64,000 bases of DNA from Parahaliea mediterranea. GTDB lineage: Bacteria; Pseudomonadota; Gammaproteobacteria; Pseudomonadales; Halieaceae. Shown in pieces: positions 52,320 through 60,454 of the stretch. The position numbers and the translations under genes were made by a program. Location of the stretch: assembly GCF_017255185.1 (NCBI RefSeq), contig NZ_JAFKCZ010000001.1, forward strand, positions 186,001 to 250,000, read 5' to 3'. Numbering within the stretch: position 1 is the stretch's first letter; each line of letters begins with the position of its first letter. The notes below the pieces were generated by a model that was given only the letters and a program-made list of their open reading frames with translations, was not told the DNA's origin and searched no databases.

Positions 52320-53921
52320 ATGCGCGCAGCGGGTGCTGAATCACAAAGCGGTGGAATGAAAACCGTACCGCAGTTGGTCGCCGAGGCCGCCGCCATCCAC
52401 GGCGAGCGGGTGGCGATCCGCGACGGCGAGGTGGAGCTTAGCTACCGGGCCCTGGACGCCGCGCGCAGGCAGGTGGCCGGCGCACTGGCGGCGATGGGGC
52501 TGCAAAAGGGCGAGCGAATCGCCATCTGGGCCCCCAATATGTATCAGTGGATCCTGGCCGCCCTGGGCGCCCAGACCCTCGGTGGGGTGATGGTGCCGCT
52601 GAATACCCGGCTAAAGGGCGGTGAGGCAGGCTATATATTGCGCGCCAGCGGCGCGCGCTGGCTGTTTACGGTGCCGGATTTTTTGGGTGTGAATTACCCG
52701 GAAACCCTGGCCGGAGAGTCTTTGCCGGACTTGCAGGGCATGGTCATGCTGGAGGGGCGGCACCCGGGGAGCCTGTCCTGGGATGATTTCCTGGCGCGGG
52801 CGGCCCAGACACCGGATGCGGAAGTGCAAGAGCGGGCGGCGGCGCTGAGCCCCGACGACACCCTGGATATCCTGTTCACCTCCGGCACCACCGGCAAGCC
52901 CAAGGGTGTGGTCACCGCGCACGGCCAGAATATTCGCGCCTTCGCGACCTGGAGCGACACCGTGGGGCTGCGCGCCGAGGACAACTACCTCATCATCAAC
53001 CCCTTCTTCCACACCTTTGGCTACAAGGCCGGATGGCTGTCGGCCATTATTTGCGGCGCGAAAATCCTGCCGGTGCGCCAGTTCGACCTCGACGCCGTGC
53101 TGGAGCAGATCGCCCGCGACCGGGTGTCGATGATCCCGGGTCCGCCCACCATTTACCAGTCCTTGCTGGCCCACCCCCAGCGCGCGGAGTACGACCTCTC
53201 CAGCCTGCGCCTGGCGGTGACCGGCGCCGCGCCGGTGCCGGTCAAGCTGGTGGAGCAGATGCGCGAGGTGCTCGGCTTCCAGGCGGTGGTGACCGCCTAC
53301 GGCCTCACCGAGACCTGTGGCGTGGTATCGATCTGCCGGCCGGACGACAGTGCCGAGCGCATTTCCCACAGCTCCGGTCGCGCCATGGCCGGGGTGGAGA
53401 TGAAATGCGTGGACGCTGGAGGCGACAGCGTGCCCCCGGGTACCGAGGGGGAGATCTGGTGCCGTGGCTTTAACGTGATGCAGGGTTACCTGGACAATCC
53501 CGAGGCGACGGCCCAGACCATCACCGCGGACGGCTGGCTGCGGACCGGCGATATCGGCGTGCTGGACGAGGATGGCTACGTGCGCATTACCGACCGCCTC
53601 AAGGATATGTTCATCGTCGGCGGCTTCAACTGCTACCCGGCGGAAATCGAAAACACCCTGTGCGACATGCCGGGGGTGGCCCGGGCGGCGGTGATCGGCG
53701 TGCCCGACGAGCGCATGGGCGAAGTGGCCCGGGCCTACATCGTGGCGGCCTCCGGCGCCGACCTCGACGAGGCGGCGGTCATCGCCTGGTCGCGCCAGCA
53801 CATGGCCAACTACAAGGTGCCCCGTTCGGTGCGCTTCCTGGACGCCTTCCCGATGAACGCGGGGGGCAAGGTATTGAAGAACGAACTGCGCGAGCTGGCC
53901 GCCGGGGAAGCGAAAGCGTGA
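52320..53921 (+). CDS. fadD3: FadD3-type acyl-CoA synthetase (steroid C/D-ring, HIP-CoA ligase)
   Basis: FadD3 activates HIP, the bicyclic propanoate left after steroid A/B-ring removal, to its CoA ester. The 533-residue product has P-loop FTSGTTGKPKGVVTAHGQNI, PFFHTFGYKAGWL, TAYGLTETCGVVSICRP, hinge GWLRTGDIGVLDEDGY and C-terminal Lys in GGKVLKNELREL. ATG 52320 is chosen because GGGAGG lies 7 bp upstream; the family core begins at MKTVPQLVAEAA (52356), an alternative start. The gene directly precedes two Lrp-type genes and is in the same locus as ipdABC, echA20 and fadA6, which supports the FadD3 call over a generic ligase. Confidence 0.85.
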   Translation: MRAAGAESQSGGMKTVPQLVAEAAAIHGERVAIRDGEVELSYRALDAARRQVAGALAAMGLQKGERIAIWAPNMYQWILAALGAQTLGGVMVPLNTRLKGGEAGYILRASGARWLFTVPDFLGVNYPETLAGESLPDLQGMVMLEGRHPGSLSWDDFLARAAQTPDAEVQERAAALSPDDTLDILFTSGTTGKPKGVVTAHGQNIRAFATWSDTVGLRAEDNYLIINPFFHTFGYKAGWLSAIICGAKILPVRQFDLDAVLEQIARDRVSMIPGPPTIYQSLLAHPQRAEYDLSSLRLAVTGAAPVPVKLVEQMREVLGFQAVVTAYGLTETCGVVSICRPDDSAERISHSSGRAMAGVEMKCVDAGGDSVPPGTEGEIWCRGFNVMQGYLDNPEATAQTITADGWLRTGDIGVLDEDGYVRITDRLKDMFIVGGFNCYPAEIENTLCDMPGVARAAVIGVPDERMGEVARAYIVAASGADLDEAAVIAWSRQHMANYKVPRSVRFLDAFPMNAGGKVLKNELRELAAGEAKA

Positions 53922-54397
53922 GTACCGCAGCGGCCGTTGAGGCTCACCCGCAGCTGGACGAGGTGGATCACCGCATTATTGCGCTGCTGCGCGAGGACGG
54001 GCGCATGCCCTTTCGCGCCATCGCCCGGGAGCTGGGGGTCACCGAAACCACGGTGCGGGCGCGGGTGCGGCGCCTGGAGGACTCCAACACCATGCGCGTG
54101 GTGGCGGTGACCGATATCGAGGCCGCTGGCTACAACATGCTGCTGGCGGTGGGCGTGCAGGTGGAAAACCGCACCCCGGAAAGCGTCGCCCGCGATATGG
54201 CGGAGATCCCCGAGGTGTTCTCGGTGAACGTGGTGGTGGGCACTCACGATATCGAGGCATTGGTAGTGGCCGAGGATCAGGGCGCCCTGCATACCCTGCT
54301 GTCCGAGCGCCTGGCGGGCCTTCCCGGTGTGCGCCGGCTCACGCCCTCGCTGGCGGTGGACGTGCTCAAGAACCAGGCCGACTGGGTGCCGCTGTGA
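53918..54397 (+). CDS. Lrp/AsnC family transcriptional regulator 1
   Basis: This 159-residue regulator has an AsnC-type winged HTH (LDEVDHRIIALLREDGRMPF, ELGVTETTVRARVRRLE) and a RAM ligand domain (VVGTHDIEALVVAE). The GTG start shares four bases (GTGA) with the fadD3 stop, and its own stop shares four with the next gene, so all three are translationally coupled. Together with its neighbour it could sense a CoA ester or amino acid and control the cluster. The fusion of fadD3 expression to two regulators suggests autoregulation. Confidence 0.88.
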   Translation: MSTAAAVEAHPQLDEVDHRIIALLREDGRMPFRAIARELGVTETTVRARVRRLEDSNTMRVVAVTDIEAAGYNMLLAVGVQVENRTPESVARDMAEIPEVFSVNVVVGTHDIEALVVAEDQGALHTLLSERLAGLPGVRRLTPSLAVDVLKNQADWVPL

Positions 54398-54861
54398 GCC
54401 GCCGGCAGCTGGACGGACTGGATCGGGACATCGTGCAGTGGCTGTCGCGGGACGCGCGCATCAGCAATCGCCAGATCGCCGCGGAGCTGGGCGTCACCGA
54501 GGGCACCGTGCGCGCGCGAATCAAACGCATGGAAGAGCAGCGCCAGATCCGCATCACCGCGGTGACCAATATCGACCGCTTCCGAGACGCCAGCCTGGCC
54601 TATATCTGGATCGAGGTGGAGCGCACCCACCAGGTGCGCGCGGTGGCGCGGGAGCTGGCGGCGATTCCCGAACTCGGTTTCGTCGGCGAAATGCTCGGTC
54701 GCTCGGACCTGCTGGCCATCACCATGGTGCGCAACAACGAGCACCTGGCGGAGTTTGTGCACAGCCGCATCGGCACCATCGAGGGGGTGCGTCGCACCGA
54801 GAGCACCCTGGGGGTGAATTTTGTCAAGCACGACTACCGCATGGCGCGGATCGTGAAGTGA
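54394..54861 (+). CDS. Lrp/AsnC family transcriptional regulator 2
   Basis: This 155-residue regulator has the same layout as its upstream neighbour (LDGLDRDIVQWLSRDARISN, ELGVTEGTVRARIKRME, then LGRSDLLAITMVRNNEHLAE). The HTH helices are near-identical while the RAM domains differ clearly, so the pair probably reads related DNA sites and may form heterodimers. GTG start overlaps the preceding stop by four bases. Siroheme decarboxylase pairs (NirD/L type) share the fold but lack the conserved recognition helix seen here. Confidence 0.88.
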   Translation: MSRRQLDGLDRDIVQWLSRDARISNRQIAAELGVTEGTVRARIKRMEEQRQIRITAVTNIDRFRDASLAYIWIEVERTHQVRAVARELAAIPELGFVGEMLGRSDLLAITMVRNNEHLAEFVHSRIGTIEGVRRTESTLGVNFVKHDYRMARIVK

Positions 54862-54877
54862 GGAACTCAGTCTCCGT

Positions 54878-54949
54878 GTAGGGCCGAATTCATTCGGCCA
54901 GCCAGTGCGTACTGGCCTGGCCTATTTGGCCGAATGAATTCGGCCCTAC
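54878..54949. repeat. Inverted REP pair (BIME-like), GGCCGAAT stem
   Basis: A plus copy at 54878-54899 and a minus copy at 54928-54949 face each other with 28 bp between. They lie between the second Lrp gene and ipdA, 68 bp before the ipdA start, and may end or stabilise the upstream transcript. Confidence 0.87.
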
Positions 54950-55016
54950 AGGGGCGTCATTCCGGCAGGAATGGCAGTTTGGAAAGTCGGAACCCTTTTA
55001 GGTAACGGGAATTATT

Positions 55017-55889
55017 ATGGACAAGCGTATCAGCCCCGCCGAGGCGGTGGCACAAATCTCGGACGGCATGACCGTGGGCATTGGCGGCTGGGGACCCCGG
55101 CGCAAGCCGATGGCCCTGGTGCGTGAAATTCTGCGCTCCGATCTCAAGGATCTCACCATTGTCGCCTACGGCGGCGCCGACGTGGGCATGCTCTGCGCCT
55201 CGGGCAAGGTCAAAAAGGTGATCTTCGCCTTTGTCTCCCTGGACTTCATCCCATTGGAACCCTACTTCCGCCAGGCGCGGCAAGCCGGCGCCATTGAGGT
55301 GATGGAAATCGACGAGGGCATGATGCTGCTGGGCCTGCGCGCCGCCGCCTGGGGCCTGCCCTTCATTCCCACCGAGGTGGGCCTGGGCACCGATATCCTG
55401 ACCCACAACCCCGACATCAAGGTGATCGACAGCCCCTACGACGACAAGGAGTGGGTCGCCATGCCCGCCCTGAACCTGGACGTGGCGCTGATCCACGCCG
55501 ACCGCGCCGACGCCCGGGGCGTGTGCCAGATCGAGGGCCCGGATCACTACCTGGACGACTGGATCGCCCGCGCCGCGCGCAAGACCATCGTGTCCTGCGA
55601 GGAGGTCGTGGACACCAGCTACTTCCAGGACCCGGCGCGCGCGCGGCAGGTGTTCTGGGAGCGTTCGATCACCGACGCCGTGGTGGAAATCCCCGGGGGC
55701 GCCCACCCGACCTCCTGCAACCCGCAGTACGGCTTCGACGTGCCGCACTTCAAGGCCTACACCGGCACCGCGAAAGACGGCGGTTTTGCCGCCTACACCG
55801 AGCAGTTCCTGGGCGCCTCCGAGGCCGAATACCAGGAGCGGGTGGGTGGCCTTGACGCCATCCGCAACATCGCCCTGCCCACTTACTGA
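55017..55889 (+). CDS. ipdA: IpdA, CoA-transferase-family subunit A (steroid ring C/D opening)
   Basis: IpdAB hydrolyses the last carbocycle of the steroid (COCHEA-CoA) although it has the class I CoA-transferase fold. The 290-residue subunit shows MDKRISPAEAVAQISDGMTV, GIGGWGPRRKPMALVREILR, YGGADVGMLCASGKVKK and EVGLGTDILTHNPDIKVI, as in Rv3551-type proteins. ipdB follows after 19 bp. Presence next to ipdB, ipdC and echA20 in one strand and order makes the assignment firm at pathway level. Confidence 0.92.
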   Translation: MDKRISPAEAVAQISDGMTVGIGGWGPRRKPMALVREILRSDLKDLTIVAYGGADVGMLCASGKVKKVIFAFVSLDFIPLEPYFRQARQAGAIEVMEIDEGMMLLGLRAAAWGLPFIPTEVGLGTDILTHNPDIKVIDSPYDDKEWVAMPALNLDVALIHADRADARGVCQIEGPDHYLDDWIARAARKTIVSCEEVVDTSYFQDPARARQVFWERSITDAVVEIPGGAHPTSCNPQYGFDVPHFKAYTGTAKDGGFAAYTEQFLGASEAEYQERVGGLDAIRNIALPTY

Positions 55890-55908
55890 TCGGCCGAGGA
55901 GAGACACC

Positions 55909-56706
55909 ATGACCGCAGCAACTGACTACACCCTCGCCGAACTGTGCATCGTGGCGGCGGCGGAGGCCTTCCGCGACGACGGCGAGAAGCTCGCCACGGG
56001 CATCGGGGTGGTTCCGCGCCTGGCCGCCAGCCTGGCGATGAAGACCTTCAACCCGGACCTGATGATGACCGACTCCGAGGCCTTTATGCTGTCGGAGCCC
56101 AACCCGCTGGGCAAGCGGCCCGACGATTTCGTGCAGGCCAACGAGAGCTGGATGGGCTTCTCGCGCATCTTCGACAACGTGTGGAGCCGCAAGCGCCACG
56201 CCATGCTGGGCCCGACCCAGATCGATCGCTTCGGCCAGTCCAACACCTCGGCCCTGGGCGGCAGCTACCAGCAGCCCAAGGTAATGATGCTGGGCGCGCG
56301 GGGCTTCCCCGGCAACTCCATTTCCCACCGCAACAGTTTCTTCGTGCCGGCCCATAACACCCGTGTGTTTATTGACGGCGAGTGCGACTACGTCTCCTCC
56401 ATCGGCTACAACCCGGCGCGCCTGCCCAAGGGGCACAGCCTGGACGACGTGGACATCCACCGCGTGATTACCGATTTGTGCGTGATGGACTTCGGCGGCC
56501 CCGACCACCAGCTGCGCATCCTCTCCCTGCACCCCGGGGTGAGCGCGGATCAGGTGCGGGAGAATACCGGCTTCGAATTGTGCATCCCGGAGGGCATTCC
56601 GGTGACCCCGGCACCCACCGAGGAGCAACTGCAGATCATCGCCGGCCTGGACCCGCACAACCAGCGCGCGTACCAGATCAAGGACAACCCGCCGGGAGTG
56701 CGTTGA
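55909..56706 (+). CDS. ipdB: IpdB, CoA-transferase-family subunit B (steroid ring C/D opening)
   Basis: The 265-residue partner of IpdA has LAELCIVAAAEAFRDDGEKL, ATGIGVVPRLAASLA, MTDSEAFMLSEPNP, GPTQIDRFGQSNTSALG and DYVSSIGYNPARLP, matching the Rv3552-type beta subunit. ATG 55909 follows a GAGGAGA ribosome site. The typical catalytic Glu motif (S-E-N-G) of true beta-ketoacid CoA-transferases is not seen; the equivalent region reads TDSEAFML, as expected for this hydrolase branch. ipdC starts 4 bp after the stop. Confidence 0.92.
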   Translation: MTAATDYTLAELCIVAAAEAFRDDGEKLATGIGVVPRLAASLAMKTFNPDLMMTDSEAFMLSEPNPLGKRPDDFVQANESWMGFSRIFDNVWSRKRHAMLGPTQIDRFGQSNTSALGGSYQQPKVMMLGARGFPGNSISHRNSFFVPAHNTRVFIDGECDYVSSIGYNPARLPKGHSLDDVDIHRVITDLCVMDFGGPDHQLRILSLHPGVSADQVRENTGFELCIPEGIPVTPAPTEEQLQIIAGLDPHNQRAYQIKDNPPGVR

Positions 56707-56710
56707 GCCG

Positions 56711-57805
56711 ATGAGCCTGGATACACGCCTGACCGAGTTGCTCGGTTGCCGCTACCCCATCGTGCAGACCGCGATGGGGTGGGTGGCGGACCCGAGGTTG
56801 GTGGCCGGCAGCTGCAATGCCGGGGGCTTCGGCTTCCTCGCCGGCGCCACCATTCCGCCAGCGGAGATGGAGCGCGACATCCTGCGGGTCAAGGAGCTGA
56901 CCGACCGACCCTTCGGCGTCAACTTCCACATGTACCAGCCCAACGCGGCGGACATCGTTGATCTGGTGATCAGGCACGGCGTGCGGGCGGTGAGCTACTC
57001 CCGCTCCCCCGGCCCGGAGTTCATCAAGAAACTGAAGGACGCGGGCGTGGTTTGCATGCCCACCGTGGGTCTGCCCAAGCACGCCGTCAAGGCGGTGGAG
57101 CTGGGCGCCGATGCGGTGACCGTGCAGGGCGGCGAGGGCGGGGGGCACACCGGCGCCGTGCCCACCACCCTGCTGATCCCCCAGGTGATCGACGCGGTGG
57201 GAGACAAGGTCCCGGTGGTTGCCGCCGGCGGATTCAAGGACGGCCGCGGCCTGGTCGCCGCCATGGCCTGGGGCGCGGACGGCATCGCCATGGGCACGCG
57301 TTTCCTGCTGACCCGGGAGAGCCCGGTGCCGGATGCCACTTTGCAGCGCTACCTGGCCTGCAAGGACCCGGCGCAGATTATCCGCTCCACGGCGATGGAC
57401 GGCTTGCCCCAGCGCATGATCATGAACGAGTTGCTGGCCGACCTGGAAAAAGCGGGCGGCCTGAAGAAGTTACTGATCGCGGTACGCAACGGCCTGGCCT
57501 TCCGCAAACACACCGGCGCCAGCATCGCCAGCCTGCTGAAATCCGCCGTGGCCATGCGCGGCGCCGGCGACCTGACCGCCGCCCAGGCCATCATGTCCGC
57601 CAATGCGCCAATGATCATCCAGAAGGCCATGGTGGACGGCCAGCCCGAGCAGGGCGTGTTGCCCAGTGGCCAGGTGGCGGGGGTGATCGATGAACTGCTG
57701 AGCTGCGAGGAGCTGATCGGAAGTATTGTCGCCGAGGCGGAACAGCGCCTGGCCGCCCTGGCTTCCCGCGCAACCCGGCTGGATAAACCCGGCCCGACAC
57801 CGTGA
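56711..57805 (+). CDS. ipdC: IpdC, nitronate monooxygenase-fold flavin reductase of HIP degradation
   Basis: The 364-residue TIM-barrel flavoprotein resembles nitronate monooxygenases (PIVQTAMGWVADPRLVAGSC, VTVQGGEGGGHTGAVPTTLL, VVAAGGFKDGRGLVAAMAWG, DGIAMGTRFLLTRES). In the ipd locus this type is the FMN-dependent reductase/oxidoreductase IpdC (Rv3553) that prepares the CoA intermediate before EchA20 and IpdAB. Four bases separate it from ipdB. A long REP array follows and interrupts the operon before echA20. Confidence 0.9.
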   Translation: MSLDTRLTELLGCRYPIVQTAMGWVADPRLVAGSCNAGGFGFLAGATIPPAEMERDILRVKELTDRPFGVNFHMYQPNAADIVDLVIRHGVRAVSYSRSPGPEFIKKLKDAGVVCMPTVGLPKHAVKAVELGADAVTVQGGEGGGHTGAVPTTLLIPQVIDAVGDKVPVVAAGGFKDGRGLVAAMAWGADGIAMGTRFLLTRESPVPDATLQRYLACKDPAQIIRSTAMDGLPQRMIMNELLADLEKAGGLKKLLIAVRNGLAFRKHTGASIASLLKSAVAMRGAGDLTAAQAIMSANAPMIIQKAMVDGQPEQGVLPSGQVAGVIDELLSCEELIGSIVAEAEQRLAALASRATRLDKPGPTP

Positions 57806-57907
57806 TGGATACCCGGCTCTTAAATCGATACATGCGCCCGGCGCGCGGGATGTTCCCCTGTTGGGCGGAGGGCCTGCCCCTCTTTTTCGGGTCATTCATT
57901 CCGCCGC

Positions 57908-58241
57908 GGTCGAATGAATTCGACCCTACATGGCCAGGGCGCACCCCTTGTGGCGCCGAATCCATCCAACCCACGCGCGAAACACCTCGCCCCTGTAGGG
58001 CCGAATTCATTCGGCCAACACGCGAAACACCTCGCCCCTGTACGGCCGAATCCATCCGGCCAACACGCGAAACACCTCGCCCCTGTAGGGCCGAATTCAT
58101 TCGGCCAACGCGCGGAACACCTCTTCCCCGTAGGGCCGAATTCATTCGGCCAACGCGCGAAACACCTCTTCCCCGTAGGGCCGAATTCATTCGGCCAACA
58201 CGCGAAACACCTCTTCCCTGTAGGGCCGAATTCATTCGGCC
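57908..58241. repeat. REP array: seven 45-bp tandem units plus one inverted copy, within the ipd cluster
   Basis: Units start at 57950, 57995, 58040, 58085, 58130, 58175 and 58220, exactly 45 bp apart. Most contain GTAG, the stem GGCCGAAT-TC-ATTCGGCC and a linker reading AACRCGCGAAACACCTC. The 57950 and 58040 units have decayed stems (CCGAATCCATCC). A separate copy with a GGTCGAAT stem lies inverted at 57908-57929. It fills most of the 57806-58280 gap; no gene is supported there. Confidence 0.93.
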
Positions 58242-58280
58242 AACTGCGCCGGCAAACCGAAAAGGTTCGAGGACATAACC

Positions 58281-59033
58281 ATGACCGCAGTATTCAACAC
58301 CACTATCACCGATGGCGTCGCCGAGATGGTCCTGGACCACCCGCCGGTCAACGCATTCAGCAGCGAAGGCTGGTTTGCCATCGCCCGCGAGATCGATGCC
58401 CTGGGCGCCAACGACGCCGTGCGGGTGATCCTAATCGCCGCCGAGGGCAAGGGCTTTTGCGCCGGGGTGGATATCAAGGAGCTGGCCTCCCACCCGGAAC
58501 GCATCGTGGACGTCAACAAGGGCAACTACGAGACCTTCCGCGCCATCCACCGCAACCCCAAGCCGGTGATCATCGCCCTGCACGGCTTCGTGCTGGGTGG
58601 CGGTATCGGCATGGCCGGCGCCGCGGACATCCTGGTGGCCTCGGACTGCGCCCGCTTCGGGGTGCCCGAGATTGACCGCGGCGCGATGGGCGGCGGCGCC
58701 CACCTGCAGCGCATGTTCCCGGTGCAAAAGGTGCGCTATATGTACTTTACCGGTGAGTTTATCGACGCCGCCGAGGCCTACCGCCTGGGCGCCGTTGAAC
58801 GCGTCGTGCCAAAGGAAGCACTGCGCGCCACCGCCCGGGAGATCGCCGGCAAAATCGCGGATAAATCCCCCGCCATGGTCAAGCTGGCCAAGGAGGCGCT
58901 GACCGGTATCGAGGACGGCAACCTGGAGGACAAGTACCGCTGGGAGCAGGGCTTCACCCTGGAGGCCTACACCGTGGGCGACTCCCAGGAGTCCCGCGAC
59001 GCCTTCGTGGAAAAACGCGATGCCAAATTCTAA
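58281..59033 (+). CDS. echA20: EchA20-type enoyl-CoA hydratase family ring hydrolase
   Basis: EchA20 opens steroid ring D of the HIP-derived CoA ester. The 250-residue crotonase-fold protein has AAEGKGFCAGVDIKELASHP and LHGFVLGGGIGMAGAADILV (oxyanion hole), then FGVPEIDRGAMGGGAHLQRM, where an Asp/Gly-rich loop replaces the usual hydratase glutamate pattern. ATG 58281 has a GAGGA ribosome site. It is separated from ipdC by the REP array but in the same orientation. Confidence 0.87.
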   Translation: MTAVFNTTITDGVAEMVLDHPPVNAFSSEGWFAIAREIDALGANDAVRVILIAAEGKGFCAGVDIKELASHPERIVDVNKGNYETFRAIHRNPKPVIIALHGFVLGGGIGMAGAADILVASDCARFGVPEIDRGAMGGGAHLQRMFPVQKVRYMYFTGEFIDAAEAYRLGAVERVVPKEALRATAREIAGKIADKSPAMVKLAKEALTGIEDGNLEDKYRWEQGFTLEAYTVGDSQESRDAFVEKRDAKF

Positions 59034-59081
59034 CAGGGACGGATACCGATTCTCGCCCTGTGGGCTGGGAACTCTCGCCCT

Positions 59082-59103
59082 GTAGGGCCGAATTCATTCG
59101 GCC
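59082..59103 (+). repeat. REP-like palindrome, GGCCGAAT stem
   Basis: GTAG at 59082-59085 followed by the 18-bp palindrome, in the 100-bp gap between echA20 and the next dehydrogenase gene. Confidence 0.87.
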
Positions 59104-59133
59104 ACCACCGACACAACGAATGACCGAAACACT

Positions 59134-60297
59134 ATGAACCTGACCTACACCGACCAACAAAACGCCTTCCGCGAGGAAGTTCGCGCCTGGCTGGCCGACA
59201 ATGTCCCGGCCGAGCCGCTGCAAACCTTCGACACCGAAGAGGGCTTTAAACAGCACCGCGAATGGGAGGCCACCCTCAACAAGGGCCGCTGGGGCATGGT
59301 CACCTGGCCCGAGGCACTCGGCGGCCGCGGCTGCGACCTGATCGAGTGGTTGATTTTCGAGGAGGAGTACTACCGCGCCCGCGCCCCCCTGCGGGTGAAC
59401 CAGAACGGCATCTTCCTACTCGGCCCCACCCTGATGGAGTACGGCACCGAGGAGCAGAAAGCGCGCATCCTGCCCAAGATGGCCAACGGCGAGGAAGTCT
59501 GGGCCCAGGGCTGGTCCGAACCCAACGCCGGTTCCGACATGGCGGCGATTCGCTCCACGGCGAAGCGCGAAGGCGACAAGTACATCATCAACGGCCAGAA
59601 GACCTGGTCCACCCGCGCGGTGTGGGCGGATTGGCTGTTCGGCATGTTCCGCACCGACCCCGATTCCCAGCGCCATCGCGGCCTGACCTTCATCCTGGTG
59701 CCCCTGGACAGCCCCGGCATTACCGTGCGCCCGATTCCCCAACTGGATGGGCTGCCCGGCTTCGCCGAGATCTTCTTCGACAACGTGGAAGTGGATGTCA
59801 GCAACCGCCTGGGGGACGAGGGCGCCGGCTGGAGCGTGGCCATGGCCACCGCCGGTTTCGAGAGGGGCTTGATGCTGCGCTCGCCGGCCCGCTTCCAGGA
59901 GACCGCCCGACGTTTGGTGGAGTTGTACCAGGCCAACCGCGAGCAGGCCGACCGCGACCCGGCGGTGCGCGACGCGGTAATGCGCGCCTGGATGGACGCC
60001 GAGAGTTATTGCCTGACCACCTACGAGACCGCCTGCCGCCTCACCCAGGGCGGCAAGATCGGCGCCGAGTCCTCCACCAACAAGATTTTCTGGTCGGAGC
60101 TGGACCAGGCCATGCACGCCACCGCCCTGAGCATCCTCGGCGCCCGCGCGGAACTGCTGCCCCACGCCCCGGACGCCGGCGACGTGGGCGCCTGGCTGGA
60201 CGGCTGGCTGTTCGCCCAGTCGGGGCCGATCTACGCCGGCACCAATGAGATACAGAGAAATATCATCGCCGAGCGCATGCTGGGCATGCCGCGATAG
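59134..60297 (+). CDS. FadE30-type acyl-CoA dehydrogenase, catalytic subunit
   Basis: This 387-residue acyl-CoA dehydrogenase has MNLTYTDQQNAFREEVRAWL, QGWSEPNAGSDMAAIRSTAK, NGQKTWSTRAVWADWLFGMF and the C-terminal PIYAGTNEIQRNIIAERMLG. A Glu is present in the catalytic helix (MATAGFERGLMLRS). In the steroid pathway FadE30 dehydrogenates the HIC-CoA side chain; length and neighbours fit that role. Its partner is encoded 157 bp downstream and lacks the Glu. Confidence 0.87.
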   Translation: MNLTYTDQQNAFREEVRAWLADNVPAEPLQTFDTEEGFKQHREWEATLNKGRWGMVTWPEALGGRGCDLIEWLIFEEEYYRARAPLRVNQNGIFLLGPTLMEYGTEEQKARILPKMANGEEVWAQGWSEPNAGSDMAAIRSTAKREGDKYIINGQKTWSTRAVWADWLFGMFRTDPDSQRHRGLTFILVPLDSPGITVRPIPQLDGLPGFAEIFFDNVEVDVSNRLGDEGAGWSVAMATAGFERGLMLRSPARFQETARRLVELYQANREQADRDPAVRDAVMRAWMDAESYCLTTYETACRLTQGGKIGAESSTNKIFWSELDQAMHATALSILGARAELLPHAPDAGDVGAWLDGWLFAQSGPIYAGTNEIQRNIIAERMLGMPR

Positions 60298-60454
60298 GAG
60301 GGGGAATGCGCTATTCACCGCAGCTCTTTGTCAGCTCCCTGCTCAGTCGGTCACGTATTGACGTATACGCTCCCTCCCTGCGCGGGGTGCTTCCTCAATC
60401 TGCGACGAATATCGCATCCCTGTCGTTCGGTGGACGAATTAGAGAGTTTTGATC

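Noticed and set aside
53918-54861. Siroheme decarboxylase pair (NirD/L or AhbA/B type)
   Set aside because: The AsnC fold and gene pairing fit, but both proteins keep a conserved DNA recognition helix (LGVTETTVRARVRRLE type), and no heme d1 or siroheme genes are near.
57950-58241. CRISPR array
   Set aside because: Units of 45 bp are near-identical throughout, with no variable spacers and no cas genes. The palindrome matches dispersed single copies elsewhere.
57615-58340. Minus- and plus-strand frames with repeats such as GRMNSALQGRGVSRV and EFIRPTRETP
   Set aside because: They come from the 45-bp REP array, whose length is a multiple of three, so it stays open by chance. Similar peptides appear wherever REPs occur.
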